DNA from: Meconema thalassinum
Taxonomy: Eukaryota > Arthropoda > Insecta > Orthoptera > Tettigoniidae
DNA length: 64,000 nucleotides
Reading direction: 5' to 3'
Assembly (NCBI GenBank): GCA_946902985.2
Contig: OX336388.2
Span: forward strand, 132,248,346-132,312,345
This document shows, one piece after another, positions 52,890 through 63,666 of this stretch; positions within the stretch are counted from its first letter, which is position 1; every line of letters starts with the position of its first letter. Made by a program: the position numbers and the translations under genes. The notes beneath the pieces were generated by a model that was given only the letters and a program-made list of their open reading frames with translations, ran no database searches and had not been told where the DNA came from.

Positions 52890-54642
52890 CTCAGTATATA
52901 TATTTCGTATGGCATGAAGATGCAATATACAATTATTTACATTCTACAGTATTTACAATTATATACAGATTGAGACCTTGATCTGCAAGTAGCTTCAGTT
53001 TTGTTAGAGCTGGATATCTAATTTCTCTAACCATTCAAAAGCTTCATCACTAGCTTGATGAATCTCCTTCATTTGACCATTGAACCTTCGGAGTGGGCAA
53101 TCCATAGCGATGTGACTGATGGTCTGAGGCACATCTGCACAGTTGCAGAAAGGATTCTCGGCAATTTTCCATTTGTGCTTCCAAAACTGACACCTACCGT
53201 GTTGAGTTCTTATACGGTTCAGCGACGTCCATATTTTCCTGGGAAGGTCGAAACCAGGGGACTGCTTAACTGGATCCGAGATAAGACCTAATCTGTCTGG
53301 ATTTGAAGTCAGCCACTCATTGCGCCAAGCTTCATTCACTTGAAACTGCTCTTGGACCAACTTCCTTCCTTGTCTCCAAGAAGAATTCCGGGATTTCAGC
53401 CTGAGATCTTTAGGTGAGCAGTCTAGATGAATTGGCAGAAGAGGGTTGTCACAACATTTAAGCCATTCTCTCTTCAGTGCCATTTGTCTTCGAAGATGAG
53501 GAGGCGGGATGTTGGAGAGTACTGGTAACCATTCCAAAGGTGTAGATTGGATGGTTCCTGGTACAGTCCTCATTGTGTCGTTCAGCTGTACGCCTATCTT
53601 CTTTGCATGTGCGCTGTTAAGCCATACTGGGCAGCAATATTCTGCTACTGGATACACTAGGGAAAGTGCTGAAGTTCTGAGGGTGGATGCTGTTGGGCCC
53701 CAGCCCGTTCCTGTGAGTTTGTGCAGGATGTTGTTGCGGCTTTTGATCTTAGCAGTTGTTTTGCCTAGATGTTCACTGTAAGTCAAGGATCGATCCAAGA
53801 TGACGCCTAAATATTTAGGATGAGGATTGAATTTCAGTAGATGACCCTGGTATTGAAACCTAGGAATGTAGTTGGCTTGTTTGTTCCTCAGATGAAAGCA
53901 GCTGACCTCTGTTTTTGCTATATTTGGTTTTAGTCTCCAGGTTTTGAAGAACTTGTCGAGTCTGCAGAGATCTTCCGTAAGTACGGTTTCTGCTGTTGCA
54001 AAGTCGTTGGACTGAGCTGTCAATGCAAGATCGTCAGCGTATACGAACTTTCTAGCACTAGTAGGAGGTAAGTCTGCGGTGTAAATATTGAACAGCAATG
54101 GGGCAAGGACCGATTCTTGTGGTAATCCATCATTTAGTTTGTGAGATCTGCTTACGTTGCCATTTAGGTGAACTTCAATCACTCTGTTGACCAGCATATT
54201 ATTCAGTAGGATGGCAAGTTTCTTGCAAGGGATTATTTTCAGGAATTTGAGGATCATTCCTTTTCACCAAACTGTATCGTAAGCTGCCGTGAGATCCACA
54301 AACACAGATACGGTCTTCTTTCGATCTTGAAATGTGAGTGGTTAGGGCCAACACCTGGTCGGTACAACTGCGCTTTGGTCTGAAGCCAGCTTGCTCATTT
54401 GGTATGTGCTCAAGAACTGTAATTGAGATTCTATTATATATTATTCTTTCCAGCAGCTTGTAACAGACGCTCAGGAGGGCAATAGGCCTGTAATCTTCTG
54501 CACTATCTCCACTTTTGCCAGGTTTGAGTACAGCAACTACTTTAGTTCTTTTAAGTGCTAGTGGAAGTTGACCATCGAGTAAGATGTTGCTATAAAATTT
54601 AGCAAGCCATTCAATTGTTCGAGGACCACAACGTTGTAGGAA
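52890..54642 (-). mobile_element. 5'-truncated Jockey-like LINE inside the composite element
   Basis: RT plus C-terminal coding on the minus strand, then an AT-rich 3' UTR to about 52890. The element around it is continuous in the 51114-51246 copy, which defines the insertion. Confidence 0.75.
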
Positions 54643-54654
54643 TTCTGGGTACAT
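53004..54654 (-). pseudogene. Jockey-like LINE reverse transcriptase, two frameshifts
   Basis: From the right: PEFLQRCGPRTIEWLAKFY, KVVAVLKPGKSGDSAEDYRP (RT finger), FRPKRSCTDQVLAL. Frame changes near 54300 cover the segment with the first catalytic Asp (VFVDL.AAYDTVW readable in another frame). The main frame from 54257 carries HKLNDGLPQESVLAPLLFNI, the YADD box (residues 73-76), YLGVILDRSLTYSEHL, WLPVLSNIPPPHLRRQ, and a Cys/His end CNCADVPQTISHIAMDCP, stop at 53004. Family shared with 31665-32508. Confidence 0.85.
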
Positions 54655-54727
54655 TTCGTGACGTTGCCGTAACGTAACGTAACGATGAAGCCGACTATAT
54701 CATTTAAAATGATAAAAAGTGTTTCTT

Positions 54728-55334
54728 CTTCTTCCTTCGTTACGGCCAACTAAGGACCACGTCATGTCAACTGTTTCTTCTGCATTTTAGTGTTGGCCCA
54801 GTACTCTTTCATTCGCAATCGATGTTGCACCTTTCTCTCTGTCGTCCACGCCTTCCCGGTTTTTAGTTTCGACATAAGTTGAAAACTCCGATGTTTTTGA
54901 AGTTTTTCCGTAATTGGGCCACGCTCCTGGATATCTTCACATGTTATCCCAATCTCCAACAGATCTTTCTCTACTTCACTGAACTGGTTGGATAGCCGTG
55001 TTGATTTCATTCGGGTGATATGTCCATAAATAGAAATCCTTCTTTTCCTCATCACGTCAGTTATTTTCTCTACGTGTGTGTACAACTCTTGGTTGTGGCG
55101 TCTTCGGAACTCGCCGTGTTCTTTGACTGGACCCAGGATTTTCCTCAATATCTTCCTCTCCTTGGTCTCCAGTTTTTTCATTATGCATTTGCTATTAATG
55201 GCGAGACATTCCGCTGCATACAAAGCTTCTGGCTGGATGACTGTGCAATAGTGCTTGAGTTTTGTATTCAGGGATATAGATCTTTTGTTGTACACATTCT
55301 TAGATAGATGATAAGCCATTTCAATTTTATTCAA
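54728..55334 (-). pseudogene. RTE-like LINE ORF2, C-terminal 190 aa
   Basis: Open from 55334: NKIEMAYHLSKNVYNKRS, KLKHYCTVIQPEALYAAECL, ERKILRKILGPVKEHGEF, RRRHNQELYTHVEKITDVM, RKRRISIYGHITRMKSTRLS, VEKDLLEIGIT, ending TTERKVQHRLRMKEYWANTK and stop at 54762. After the stop the end reads RGP..LAVTKEEEE, as in the 13990 copy. This is the longest intact piece of this LINE tail in the window. Confidence 0.75.
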
Positions 55335-55340
55335 ACATAA

Positions 55341-56135
55341 AGTGTTTATTTTTATTTATCTTAACATTTTTAGTGTAACTAGGAATTTGTAGGTTATGTT
55401 CGAAAATCCGAACAAATCGGAAATCCTAACCCCCCTCCCCCTTTTCCTCCCAATCCCAATTAGTTCGGATTTTCGACGCTCTACTGTAAAATGAAGTGTC
55501 GCAATGCACAGTTCAAATCTATATCTGTATAAAAAGAAAAAAAAGCCCCTCCCCCAGCGATATCAGTGACTTTGAAACGATATATCCCAGGATAATATTA
55601 TCGAATTCGAAATTCACACTCCTCATCTGATCTAGCTTCCTACTGCTTAACAGAGATTACTCCTCCCCGAGCACAGGCAGGATAATTTATATTCTACTCC
55701 ACCTCACGGGAGTTAAAAATAACTCCACTCCTATATGCAGATTACCCTCCTTGGTCTCTTGATATGTGTCTGTTATCGACAGCAAGCGTGAGTCGAGAGG
55801 GAAGCGGAAGATTAAAATCTCTCCTATATGGATGCAGTGAAGCCACATTTCCATTACGAGTGACAGCTCAAAGATGGAATGGGATATCGAGAGAGGGAGA
55901 TATAGCAGGTATGAATTGCTAAGAGCTCTTCAAAAAATTCCATCAATAGTCAACAGAATGTTTTTGTTCAAATCCACCGATGAACTACGGTATCGGCGAA
56001 AGGAGGTAATAACAATAATACTGTAATAATAATAATAAATTATGAGTCTTTCAGTAGTCGCATATGATATGTAACATCTGACATGTTATTCGAATAATTC
56101 CATATTACTTACTCGTATTTTTTAAAGAACGAACT
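55341..56135. other. No supported feature
   Basis: Contains a run of C near 55425-55445 and A/T-rich DNA; nothing recognised. Confidence 0.4.
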
Positions 56136-56141
56136 CATGGT

Positions 56142-56790
56142 ACTAAAGAACGACAATTTGAAGATGATTTATTGTAGGAATATCTGTAATGGTGCCTCCA
56201 AACCTTGAAGTAAACCGTATGCGATTTACAATCCACATAGCCACATGGCCGACAGTACGTCGTTGTACCAATCTCCGCCACCGCGCGCTACTTGTAAAAC
56301 TCCTGTGCCAAATCCTTTCAGCAAATATGATATAATGAATATTTTCACACCAAAGAACGACAACTTGAAGATGATTTATTGTAGGAATTTCTTTAATGGG
56401 GCCTCCAAACCTTGAAGTAAACCGTATGCTATATACATTCCACATAGTGCTGTATTTTGGCCGACAGTAGTCTACCTCGAGTGCCTACATTAATTAAGAA
56501 CACAGCAAAAGTAGTAAGATTTAATAAATCATAATTGTTTTCAGCAAATATGATATAATGAATATTTTCACACCAAAGAACGACAGTTTAAAGATTATTT
56601 ATTGTAGGAATATCTTTAATGGGGCCTCCAAACCTTGAAGTAAACCGTATGTGATTTACATTCCTCATAGCACTTAATAATTTGCAAACTGTTCCGTCTT
56701 TTCAATACTAGTTGTATTCAGGAGTTAACAACGGACCAATATGGATAGTAACAATTCCTCATAGCCACATGGACGACAGTACGTCGTTGT
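56142..56790. repeat. Imperfect tandem repeat, three ~215-bp units
   Basis: Units begin AAAGAACGACAATTTGAAGA at about 56142, 56353 and 56573 (spacing near 211 and 220). Each contains TTATTGTAGGAAT, GCCTCCAAACCTTGAAGTAA and ACCGTATG. AGCCACATGGCCGACAG with ACGTCGTTGTACCAATC in unit 1 recurs at about 56760. Confidence 0.85.
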
Positions 56791-57057
56791 ACCAATCTCC
56801 GCCACCACGCGCGCTCTTTGTTTCTGTCCCATTTCCGTCCAACTTCCGTCCCTTTTTACAAAATCAACCCCACAAAAGAAATATACAGCAACCGAGTGGA
56901 AATATGTTACACATTAAAAATATCCAGCAAGGGGTGGAACTACGAGGTCATCTGCCCCAACCGAGCGGAAAGATGTTACACATCAGTAATAATAATCTTC
57001 ACATTCCTGTGGAACAAGAAGTCAACAACAACCTGGGTGCAATAAGTCAAAAATGAT

Positions 57058-57281
57058 TTGGAAAGAAACAATATCGGAGAAGGAGATAAACTACAGAGAT
57101 ATATTTTTAGGCGAGAAGTGCTAGAAGTGGAAGGATTCCAAGGGAGGAAGGGAAAGAAAACCAGCTCAAAATGGTCCGAGGAAAGAAAGAGTGAGATGAT
57201 GAAGGAATATTGGGGGAAGAAGAAGGAAGAGCAAAGGACAAATTATTGGAATTGGCTCGTGGTCCCTAGACGACCGAAACG

Positions 57282-57285
<4 letters not shown>
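57058..57285 (+). pseudogene. RTE-like LINE ORF2, last ~75 codons, with (AAT)n tail
   Basis: SSKWSEERKSEMMKEYWGK then YWNWLVVPRRPKR and a stop at 57283-57285. An AAT/ACT microsatellite follows (57280-57345), probably the LINE tail expanded. Confidence 0.6.
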
Positions 57286-57319
<34 letters not shown>

Positions 57320-57345
57320 ACTACTACTACTAATAATAATAATAA
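57283..57345. repeat. (AAT)n/(ACT)n microsatellite
   Basis: Trinucleotide run with an ACT block in the middle, at the LINE 3' end. Confidence 0.9.
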
Positions 57346-57673
57346 CAACATTACGAACGGCTTTTCGAGTTGTTAGCCCATGTAAATTGTATCCTGATAT
57401 TTGACATTTATTCAGTAAGTGCGGCTGGCATTTTCAAAGATTTGTTCTGACATTAACGGATTCTGGAAGTTTCTGGTTGACAGGTCTCTTGTTTCGTTTT
57501 CACTTGGTCATGTTATGATATACTCTATGTGATTGGTTAGCTGGCTTGGGATGCTCCGGCCCTGTATTAAGGGGTTTGTTGGGTTGGCCTCATTAAACTG
57601 CCACCAATAGCCACGGACACGTTTGAGTTGTGTCACCTGGTCAAAACATTCCTCTGCGAACTACCGTCGACCC

Positions 57674-58640
57674 TAGGTTAGGTTAGGTTAGGTGAGGTTA
57701 CGTTACGTTACGATAGGTTACGAGATAAGGCAAGGTGAGGCTATGTTAGATTAGAAGGTGAGGTGAAGTGAGGTGAGGTTGGGTAGATTAGGTTACAAGA
57801 TAAGACAAGGTGAGGTTATGTTAGATTAGAAGGTGAGGTGAAGTGAGGTGAAGTTGCGTTAGGTAAGGTTACAAGTTAAGGTGAGGTATGTTAGGTTAGG
57901 AGGTTAGGAGGCGAGGCGAGATGAGACTAGCTTAGGTTAAGTGAGGTGAAGTGAGGTTAGGTTGGGTTAGGTTAGGTTACAAGATAAGACAAGGTGAGCT
58001 TATGTTAGATTAGAAGGTGAGGTGAAGTTGCGTTAGGTAAGGTTACACGTTAAGGTGAGGTATGTTAGGTTATGAGGTTAGGTGAAGTTTCATTAGGTAA
58101 TATTACAAGGTAAGGTGAGGTATGTTAGGTTAGGAGGTTAGGAGGCGAGGCGAGATGAGATTAGCTTAGGTTAGAAAGTGAGGTGAAGTGAGGTTAGTTT
58201 GGGTAAGGTAAGGTGAGGTGAGGTTATGCTAGGTTAGGAGGTGAGGTGAAGTTAGGTTAGGTTAGGAGATTAGGTTACAAGGTAAGGTAAGATGAGGTGA
58301 GTTTATGCTAGGTTAGGAGGTGAGGAGAAGTTAGGTTAGGTTAGGAGGTTAGGTTACAAGGTACGGTAAGATGAGGTGAGGACTAGGTTAGGAGGTGAGG
58401 TGAAGTTAGGTTAGGTTAGGAGATTAAGTTACAAGGTACGGTAAGATGAGGTGAGGTTATGCTAGGCTAGGAGGTGAGGTGAAGTTAGGTTAGGTTAGGT
58501 AAGGAGATTAGTTTACAAGGTAAGGAAAGGTGAGGTGAGGTTATGCTAGGTTAGGAGGTGATGTGAGGTGAAATAAGGTTAGCTTAGGTTAGAAGGTGAA
58601 GTGAAGTAAGGTTAGGTTAGGAGATTAGGTTATAAGGTTT
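57674..58640. repeat. Degenerate telomere-like array (TTAGG-type)
   Basis: Opens with GGTTAGGTTAGGTTAGG, i.e. TTAGG units, the insect telomere pentamer. For about 960 bp the strand stays almost free of C and reads as GGTTA/GGTGA/GGTAA variants. Longer phrases recur: AGATTAGAAGGTGAGGTGAA (57748, 57823 and 58008 region), GAGGCGAGGCGAGATGAG, and ACAAGGTAAGG-type strings, so a higher-order duplication overlies the pentamer. Confidence 0.85.
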
Positions 58641-58751
58641 CGTCTTTAAATATATAAGTGAGATCGCACACACGATAAATCTTGGGTCTTAAATATCACA
58701 CATGCTCCAACGGTGCGAATTTTTGCCTGTCCATAACGAATTTACAACTTA

Positions 58752-60272
58752 AACAAGTAGTTCCGTGAAGAACTATACAGCCTATTTTCATATATCCTAC
58801 TTATGTTAATTGCCTCTAGCAACATACACAATTTCAGTTTGATTGCTGTAATAGATTCGTAGATATTGAGAACGGACTAAAAATTTCGGATGGTCGCCAT
58901 GTTGGATTTTATATATGTAGGTCCTAGAGTTATGTACTGTTACATGCAGATTATTGTGTACGTGTAGTATTCAAACTACAATCGCATAATTAGGACACAA
59001 GAAGTAACAAGTAGATTTTAAAATTTCGCAAGCTGCCATCTCGAGGTTATGGAAACAATTGAAATAAATTAGATGCCAGTGGATTACCATTCGTATAAGG
59101 ATTTACTGTTCCAAGTTTCACTACACTCGGATGGTTAAATTGCGAGAAACGTCCATGTGAATTTTTATATTTCGCGTCGCCTCCATGTTGGATTTGTGAA
59201 CACCAAGTTATTTAAAGTCCTATAGGTGAACTTAAGTTCATAGCCCCTATGAACATTAAGAAATTCAGTTTGATTGCTATAATAGATTCGTAGATATTCA
59301 GAGCCGACTAAATATTTTGGATGGTCGCCATGTTGAATTGTTAAATGTATAGGCCATAGAGTCATGTACCATTAAAGAAAAATTATTGCGTAGGTTCAAT
59401 ATTCAAACTTTCAATTCGATCGCATGACTACATCACAAGAAATAAAAACTTAATTTTAAAATTCGCACAGCCGCCATCTTGAGGTTATGTAAACAATTGA
59501 ACTAAATTAGATACCAGTGCATTACAATGTGTATAAATATTTCCTGTACCAGATTTCAGTGCGTTTGGAACATTAAATCGTGAGAAAGGTCTATTTAAAA
59601 TTTTCAACTTCGCTTGGCTGCCATGTTCGTTTTGTAGTTAACCGGTTTCTGAAAGTCTTACAGATGGACTTCCGTAGTGCCCTTTATCTCCGTAAAAGAT
59701 TTCAGGGAGATACCGCTAACAGTTTCACAGATATGGAATGCCGGTGAAATATTTCGCACATCCGCCATCTTGTGGTTATGTAAACAATTGAACGAAGTTA
59801 GATGTCGGTGCATTACAATGTATATAAACATATACAGTACCAAGTTTCATTGCGTTTGGTTGGTTAAATCGCGAGAAACGTCTATTTAAAAGTCGCAACT
59901 TCGCTTGGCCGCCATGTTGGTTTTGTTGTTACCAGATTCTCAAAGGTCACATAAGTGAACTTATAGTTGTTCTCTTTATCACCATACAAAATGTCAGGGT
60001 AATATCGGTAATAGTTTCGGAGATATTGAATGCTGGTGAAATATTTCGCACAGCTGCCATGTTGGATTGGTGAGTCGTAACAAAATTTGAAGGGCACGGT
60101 CGGGGTCGCAGGGAATAGTGCTATGAACTTACCGAGTTTCATTGAAATCGCTCCAGTCGTTTAGATTTTATTAGGGGGACACACACACACGAATCACACA
60201 CACACACGCACACACACACGGACAAAAGGTGATCTCATAAGCCTATTTTTTCAAAATTGAAAATAGGCTAAA
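58752..60272. mobile_element. 1.5-kb noncoding element built of ~145-bp units, copy 2
   Basis: Colinear with 47932-49466 from AACAAGTAGTTCCGTGAAGA to GAAAATAGGCTAAAAA. The CA-repeat near the 3' end is shorter (60181-60224) and interrupted. Flanks differ completely between copies, so it moves as a unit. Point differences are scattered and there is no large gap. Confidence 0.82.
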
Positions 60273-60364
60273 AACGCGCTTCACGCAGGCATTGGTTCCG
60301 GAAAGAGTACATACAAATTCTAAAACAGGCTAAAATGTTTAAGCATTGATGTTTTAGTTGATTC

Positions 60365-60530
60365 TTTTCGAGGCTTTGTGACATCGTGGTCATGTAGGCC
60401 CGTTTATTAGTATGTGTGTAGAATTTGTCTGACAACCTGTGTCACTGTGATGTCTGTACTAGTGTGTGTGTCTGTAATTGGGGTAAGATTTGTGTAGGAA
60501 GCGGCCGTGGCCTTAAGGGGGGAAGTACAC
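60365..60530 (-). mobile_element. SINE-E 3' part only
   Basis: GAGGCTTTGTGACATCGTGG, TCATGTAGGCCCG, CTGACAACCTGTG, then GAAGCGGCCGTGGCCTTAAG, where it stops. It is 5' truncated. Confidence 0.65.
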
Positions 60531-60884
60531 CTTTACAAGTGTAAAAAGTCCTCTCGGCACGCCGGAAGGCGGAGGTAGATTTCACCGGACAAACTTGTGG
60601 ATAGGCGAAAATAGGCAGAATATGCAGATTTTCGTAGAAGGATCAGACCTCATTTAATGCGAGAAGGTATTTTATAATTGGAGCTTAATTAACTTTGTTT
60701 TTCGTCATTTTATGCTTATTTTAAACATTTTATTGTCTTATGGGAACGGTAACCTTCTTGTCATTTGGGGTCCATTTTTATACTTGTGGTCACACTGTCC
60801 TTATGCAAGGTTTCGACACTGATGTGATACTATGTAACGGTCTGTTACTTATTCATGCAAAATTATATCTCCCGTAGAGATTTT

Positions 60885-61245
60885 GGTTGGTTGCTCAGTT
60901 TAGGGGCTGCGACAACGCGGTCATGTAACCCCGTGTACTTAGGGATGGCTGTATTAGTCTGTAATTCAGGTAAGGACTGCATACGGTCAATTTCAAGCAG
61001 TATTTCCTATTGTTGGTACCAGGTACTACCGTCAACGACACCTAGCTGTGAACTTGGCTACTAGATGCCACCGCAACCAGAATGTCGCAACGAACGTTGG
61101 AACTTCCCCTCCAAAGGAAAGCATACTGAGGGATTTTAGCGCTCTTAGAAAATCCGACGACTTCGGCCGACTTTGAACTCGCGACCTTGGGCATAGACAT
61201 TCAGCATGCTTGCTACCAGTTACGTCACCGAAGCCGCTTCACACT
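60885..61245 (-). mobile_element. SINE-B, minus orientation, in duplication unit 1
   Basis: AACC tail at left; the head at right reads, on the minus strand, GCGGCTTCGGTGACGTAAC with a degraded B box (GAGTTCAAAGTCGG). Confidence 0.75.
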
Positions 61246-61987
61246 TAGATGGAAATCTGAATCTGATCTCGTGCAAGTGCGTTATCTTGGCAACGTCTGA
61301 TGGCTCATCCCTCATCAATTTAGTAGTGTTGCCATGGCAACCATTGATAGGTCTTGGCATTTTCTTATAGTTCCGAAATTATTTTTCTCATCCCTTGGCA
61401 TAATGGTGGGTTATATCATAAATTCTTTCAGACAAAAGTTTTAGGTAATTATTATGGGAATATTGTCCATTTTGTACGGTTTTGATATTGTGCCTATTAA
61501 GAGAGATATGATTAATGTTTCCCGAAAAACCCACTTTTTCCCACCCGTTTGGTCAATGGTTGGTGCTATAAAAAAACTCTTCAAACATACATTTTTGGGC
61601 TTTATCCGACACATAGTATGAATGTTGAACGGATTCGATATCTCACATATTAAGAGAGTTATAGCAATATTTCACTTTTTCGAAAAAAAAAGCCCCCCCC
61701 ATTTTCACCCCCCCTTCGACCGATTTAGCCCAGTAACGAACTCGACCGAGATTTTATAGGTATACGTATTCGGTAAAAAATTCAAAGTGATTGGTACAAA
61801 ATTACGGCAGTTATCGTGTCCACAATAAACTGATATACATATACATACATAAATTATACATAACTTTTGAACTGACGGTGGTTTTGGGATCTGGGGGATG
61901 TGAAACGCGAAGATATGTCGAAATTTTCCGGAAGTCGAAACATGGTACCCATTGCAATAGTTAGCTTTCTAATGAAATCTACCTCTG
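60885..61987. repeat. Tandem duplication, unit 1
   Basis: Starts with the 3' end of a minus-strand SINE-B (GGTTGGTTGCTCAG) and ends TTCTAATGAAATCTACCTC. It repeats directly as 61988-63666. The unit consists of SINE-B plus 740 bp of AT-rich sequence holding two GCCATGGCAAC-type strings and CCGAAAAACCCACTTTTT. Confidence 0.85.
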
Positions 61988-62377
61988 GTTGGTTCCTCAG
62001 TTTAGGGGCTGCGACAACGCGGTCATCTAACCCCGTGTACTTTGGGTGAGTGTAGAATCTGTCTGATACACGGTGTGAATTGTAATGGCTGTATTAGTCT
62101 TAATTCATGTAAGTACTGCAGACGGTCAATTTCAAGCAGTAGTTCCTAATGTTGCTACCAGGTACTACCGTCAACGACACCTAGCTGTGAACTTGGCTAC
62201 TAGATGCCACCCCAACCATCAACTCGCAACGAACGTTGGAACTTCCCCTCCAAAGGAAAGCATACTGAGGGATTCTAGTGCTCTTAGAAAATCCGACGAC
62301 TTCGGCCGGCTTTGAAACCGCGACATTGGGCATAGACATTCAGCATGCCACCAGTTACGTCACCGAAGCCGCTTCCC
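61988..62377 (-). mobile_element. SINE-B, minus orientation, in duplication unit 2
   Basis: Matches 60885-61245, including shared private changes such as CACCTAGCTGTGAACTTGGC and the same head. It keeps a fuller 3' domain (GTGTAGAATCTGTCTGATA), so the parent copy was longer than what remains in unit 1. Confidence 0.75.
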
Positions 62378-62397
62378 ACTTTGTCAGGCGGCTTCGG

Positions 62398-62908
62398 TGG
62401 CGTAGTCGGTAGCATGCTGAGCTTCTATGCCCAAGATACCGGGTTCAAACCCGGCCGAAGCCGTCGGATTTTTTAAGAGCGTTAAATATCCCTCGGTATG
62501 CCTTCCTTCGGAGGGGAAGTAAAGCCGGTGGTCCCATGTCATAGATTTATGGCATGTTAAAGATCCTTCCACTAATTGCACCTGTGTGAAGCTAAATTGG
62601 ATAGGTTAAGAATGTATACAACGCTCTTAGGTTTCTATGTTCGTTGCCAAGAGCCGACTGCGGCGGCGTCTAGTAGCTCAGTTCTGAACTTGGCCTCGTA
62701 GTCGTTGACAGTGGCGCTTGGCGGCAAAAGTAGGAACTATCTGAAAAATTGTTAGTTGCAGTACTTAAATTAACAAACAGATAACACACACTAATACAGT
62801 CATCACAATTAACACCGGTTATCAGACAGATTCTACACACACCCAAAGTACACGGGGCTACATGACCGCGTTGTCGCAGCCCCTAAACTTAAGAACCAAC
62901 CAACCAAC
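62398..62908 (+). mobile_element. SINE-B, plus orientation, full length
   Basis: 11-bp duplication CACTTTGTCAG/CACTTAATCAG (62387-62397 and 62909-62919, two mismatches). Head GCGGCTTCGGTGGCGTAGTC, B box GGGTTCAAACCCGG, tail AACCAACCAACC. It inserted after the tandem duplication, because unit 1 lacks it. Confidence 0.9.
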
Positions 62909-63666
62909 CACTTAATCAGATGGAAATACTGAATCTGATCTCGTGCAAGTGCGTTGTCATGGCAACGTCTGATGGCCCATGCCTCATCAATTTAGTAGTG
63001 TTGCCATGGCAACAACTGATAGCTCTTGGCATTTTCTTATAATTCCGAAATCATTTTTCTCGTCCATTGGCGTAATGGTGGGTCATATCAAAAATTCTTT
63101 CAGACAAAAGTTTTAGGTAATTATTAGGGGAATATTGTCCATTTTGTACGGTTTTGATATTGTGCCTATTAAGAGAGATATGATTAATGTTTCCCGAAAA
63201 ACCCACTTTTTTCCACCCCTTTGGTCAATGGTTGGTGCTATCAAAAAACTTATTTGACATAAATTTTTGGCACTTATCCGACACATATTATGAACTTTGA
63301 ATGGATTCGATATTGCACGTATTAAGAGAGTTATAGCGAAATTTCACTTTTTCGAAAAAAGCCCGCCATTTTCACCCCCTTCGACCGATTTAGCCCGGTA
63401 ACGAACTCGACCGAGATTTTATAGGTATACACCTTCTGTAAAAAATTTGAAGTAATTGGTGCAAAATTACGGCAGTTATCGTGTCCACAAGAAACTGATA
63501 TACATATATATATACATATATATATATACATAAATTATATATAAACTTTTGAACTGACGGTGGTTTTGGGGTCTGGGGGATGTGAAACGCGAAGATATGT
63601 CGAAATTTTCCGGAAGTCGAAACATGGGACCCATTGCAATAGTTAGCTTTCTAATGAAATCTACCT

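Larger units (their letters stand above)
52203..54718 (+). mobile_element. Composite hairpin element, fullest copy, split by a LINE
   Basis: 5' end AGTCTGAAAGACTGGACTTT (a small hairpin by itself). Hairpin A at 52240-52350, a middle block to 52710, hairpin B at 52728-52870 (CAGCCGAGTACCAAGAAGGC and its inverse), the CGTCACACACCTCAGT block, then a LINE (about 52890-54642). The 3' part (GGTACATTTCGTGACG) ends ATCATTTAAAATGATAAAAA, again a small hairpin. Noncoding. Confidence 0.7.
61988..63666. repeat. Tandem duplication, unit 2, with an added SINE
   Basis: The same order as unit 1 (minus SINE-B to 62377, then 62909-63666 matching 61245-61987) with a plus-strand SINE-B (62398-62908) inserted at the junction between the two parts. 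Confidence 0.85.
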
